A stretch of DNA of 22,659 bases. It comes from Pseudomonadota bacterium. Lineage in GTDB: Bacteria > Pseudomonadota > Gammaproteobacteria > Burkholderiales > Burkholderiaceae_C. Both the position numbers and the translations under genes were made by a program. Positions 22,384 through 22,659 of this stretch are shown piece after piece (position 1 is the first letter of the stretch; the number at the start of each line of letters is the position of its first letter). Location: positions 1 through 22,659 of the forward strand of contig JAEYRT010000138.1 in assembly GCA_023435325.1 (NCBI GenBank), read 5' to 3'. The notes below the pieces were generated by a model. It saw only the letters and a program-made list of their open reading frames with translations. It did no database searches and had not been told where the DNA came from.

Positions 22384-22659
22384 ATGATCCGTAAAGTTTT
22401 AATTGCCAACCGTGGCGAAATTGCCGTCCGTATTGTCCGCGCCTGTCGTGACTATGGGGTGCAATCGGTGGCGGTTTATGCCGACGCTGATGCCCAGGCC
22501 TTGCATGTGCGCATGGCCGATGAAGCCTGGGCCCTGGAAGGCACGCGTCCCAGTGACACTTATCTGGACATTGGCAAGCTGCTGGCCATTGCGCACAAAT
22601 GCGGTGCCGATGCCGTGCATCCTGGCTATGGCTTTCTTTCAGAGCGTGCAGAGTTCGCA
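22384..22659 (+). CDS. accC: biotin carboxylase (AccC-type), 3'-truncated by the window
   Basis: The first 92 codons of a biotin-dependent carboxylase. I-A-N-R-G-E-I-A-V-R-I-V-R-A-C (residues 7-21) and H-P-G-Y-G-F-L-S-E (79-87) are the N-terminal signatures of biotin carboxylase domains, which carboxylate biotin with ATP and bicarbonate. AAGGG lies 5 bases before the ATG, and the gene starts 53 bases after pxpBC. 5-oxoprolinase genes are often grouped with an accB/accC pair; that context favours an AccC paralogue. The N-terminus alone cannot exclude the start of a longer acyl-CoA carboxylase alpha subunit. Confidence 0.9.
   Translation, partial: MIRKVLIANRGEIAVRIVRACRDYGVQSVAVYADADAQALHVRMADEAWALEGTRPSDTYLDIGKLLAIAHKCGADAVHPGYGFLSERAEFA

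Overview
The window looks like an ordinary chromosomal stretch from a betaproteobacterium of the order Burkholderiales, most likely Comamonadaceae (Comamonas-like). The evidence is the protein signatures: a 3-hydroxybutyrate dehydrogenase of the polyhydroxybutyrate-cycling type, an OmpR/EnvZ pair, adjacent ispD and ispF, a TRAP transporter, and fused 5-oxoprolinase subunits beside a biotin carboxylase. The family assignment is from memory of these signatures; no search was run. I see no insertion sequence, prophage, CRISPR array or other mobile DNA.

Layout. Positions 1-501 hold the 3' part of a transglutaminase-like protease gene. It converges on a small CbiM-like membrane protein gene (514-1173, minus), which lies downstream of mfd (1263-4736, minus). 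Divergent from mfd are ispD and ispF (4862-6218, plus), two steps of the MEP isoprenoid pathway. They converge on ompR-envZ (8584 to 6333, minus). A secreted SIMPL-domain protein (8791-9546, plus) shares the ompR upstream region. It converges, through a bidirectional terminator, on bdhA (9630-10412, minus). An alpha/beta hydrolase (10486-11403) and relA (11468-13732) follow on the plus strand, then tRNA-Val(GAC) with its own promoter and a strong terminator. A CSS-EAL c-di-GMP phosphodiesterase (14009-15640, minus) follows.

The last 6.7 kb is the most distinctive part. It is a catabolic locus with a TRAP transporter (dctP-dctQ-dctM, minus), a GntR/FCD regulator (minus), and, divergently, pxpA, a fused pxpB-pxpC and the start of a biotin carboxylase gene (plus). 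My reading is uptake of 5-oxoproline (pyroglutamate) or a relative by the TRAP system and ATP-dependent opening by PxpABC under GntR control. A perfect 13-bp palindrome lies in the 68-bp gntR/pxpA gap. Two related imperfect copies, 22 bp apart centre to centre, lie upstream of dctP. This suggests one regulator controls both the transport and the enzyme operons.

No wholly new system is evident. The most useful leads are the shared GntR operator set, the inferred pyroglutamate transport-and-cleavage module, OmpR-like boxes between ompR and the SIMPL gene, an inverted repeat that would trap the 5' end of tRNA-Val in relA read-through RNA, and several well-placed intercistronic hairpins.
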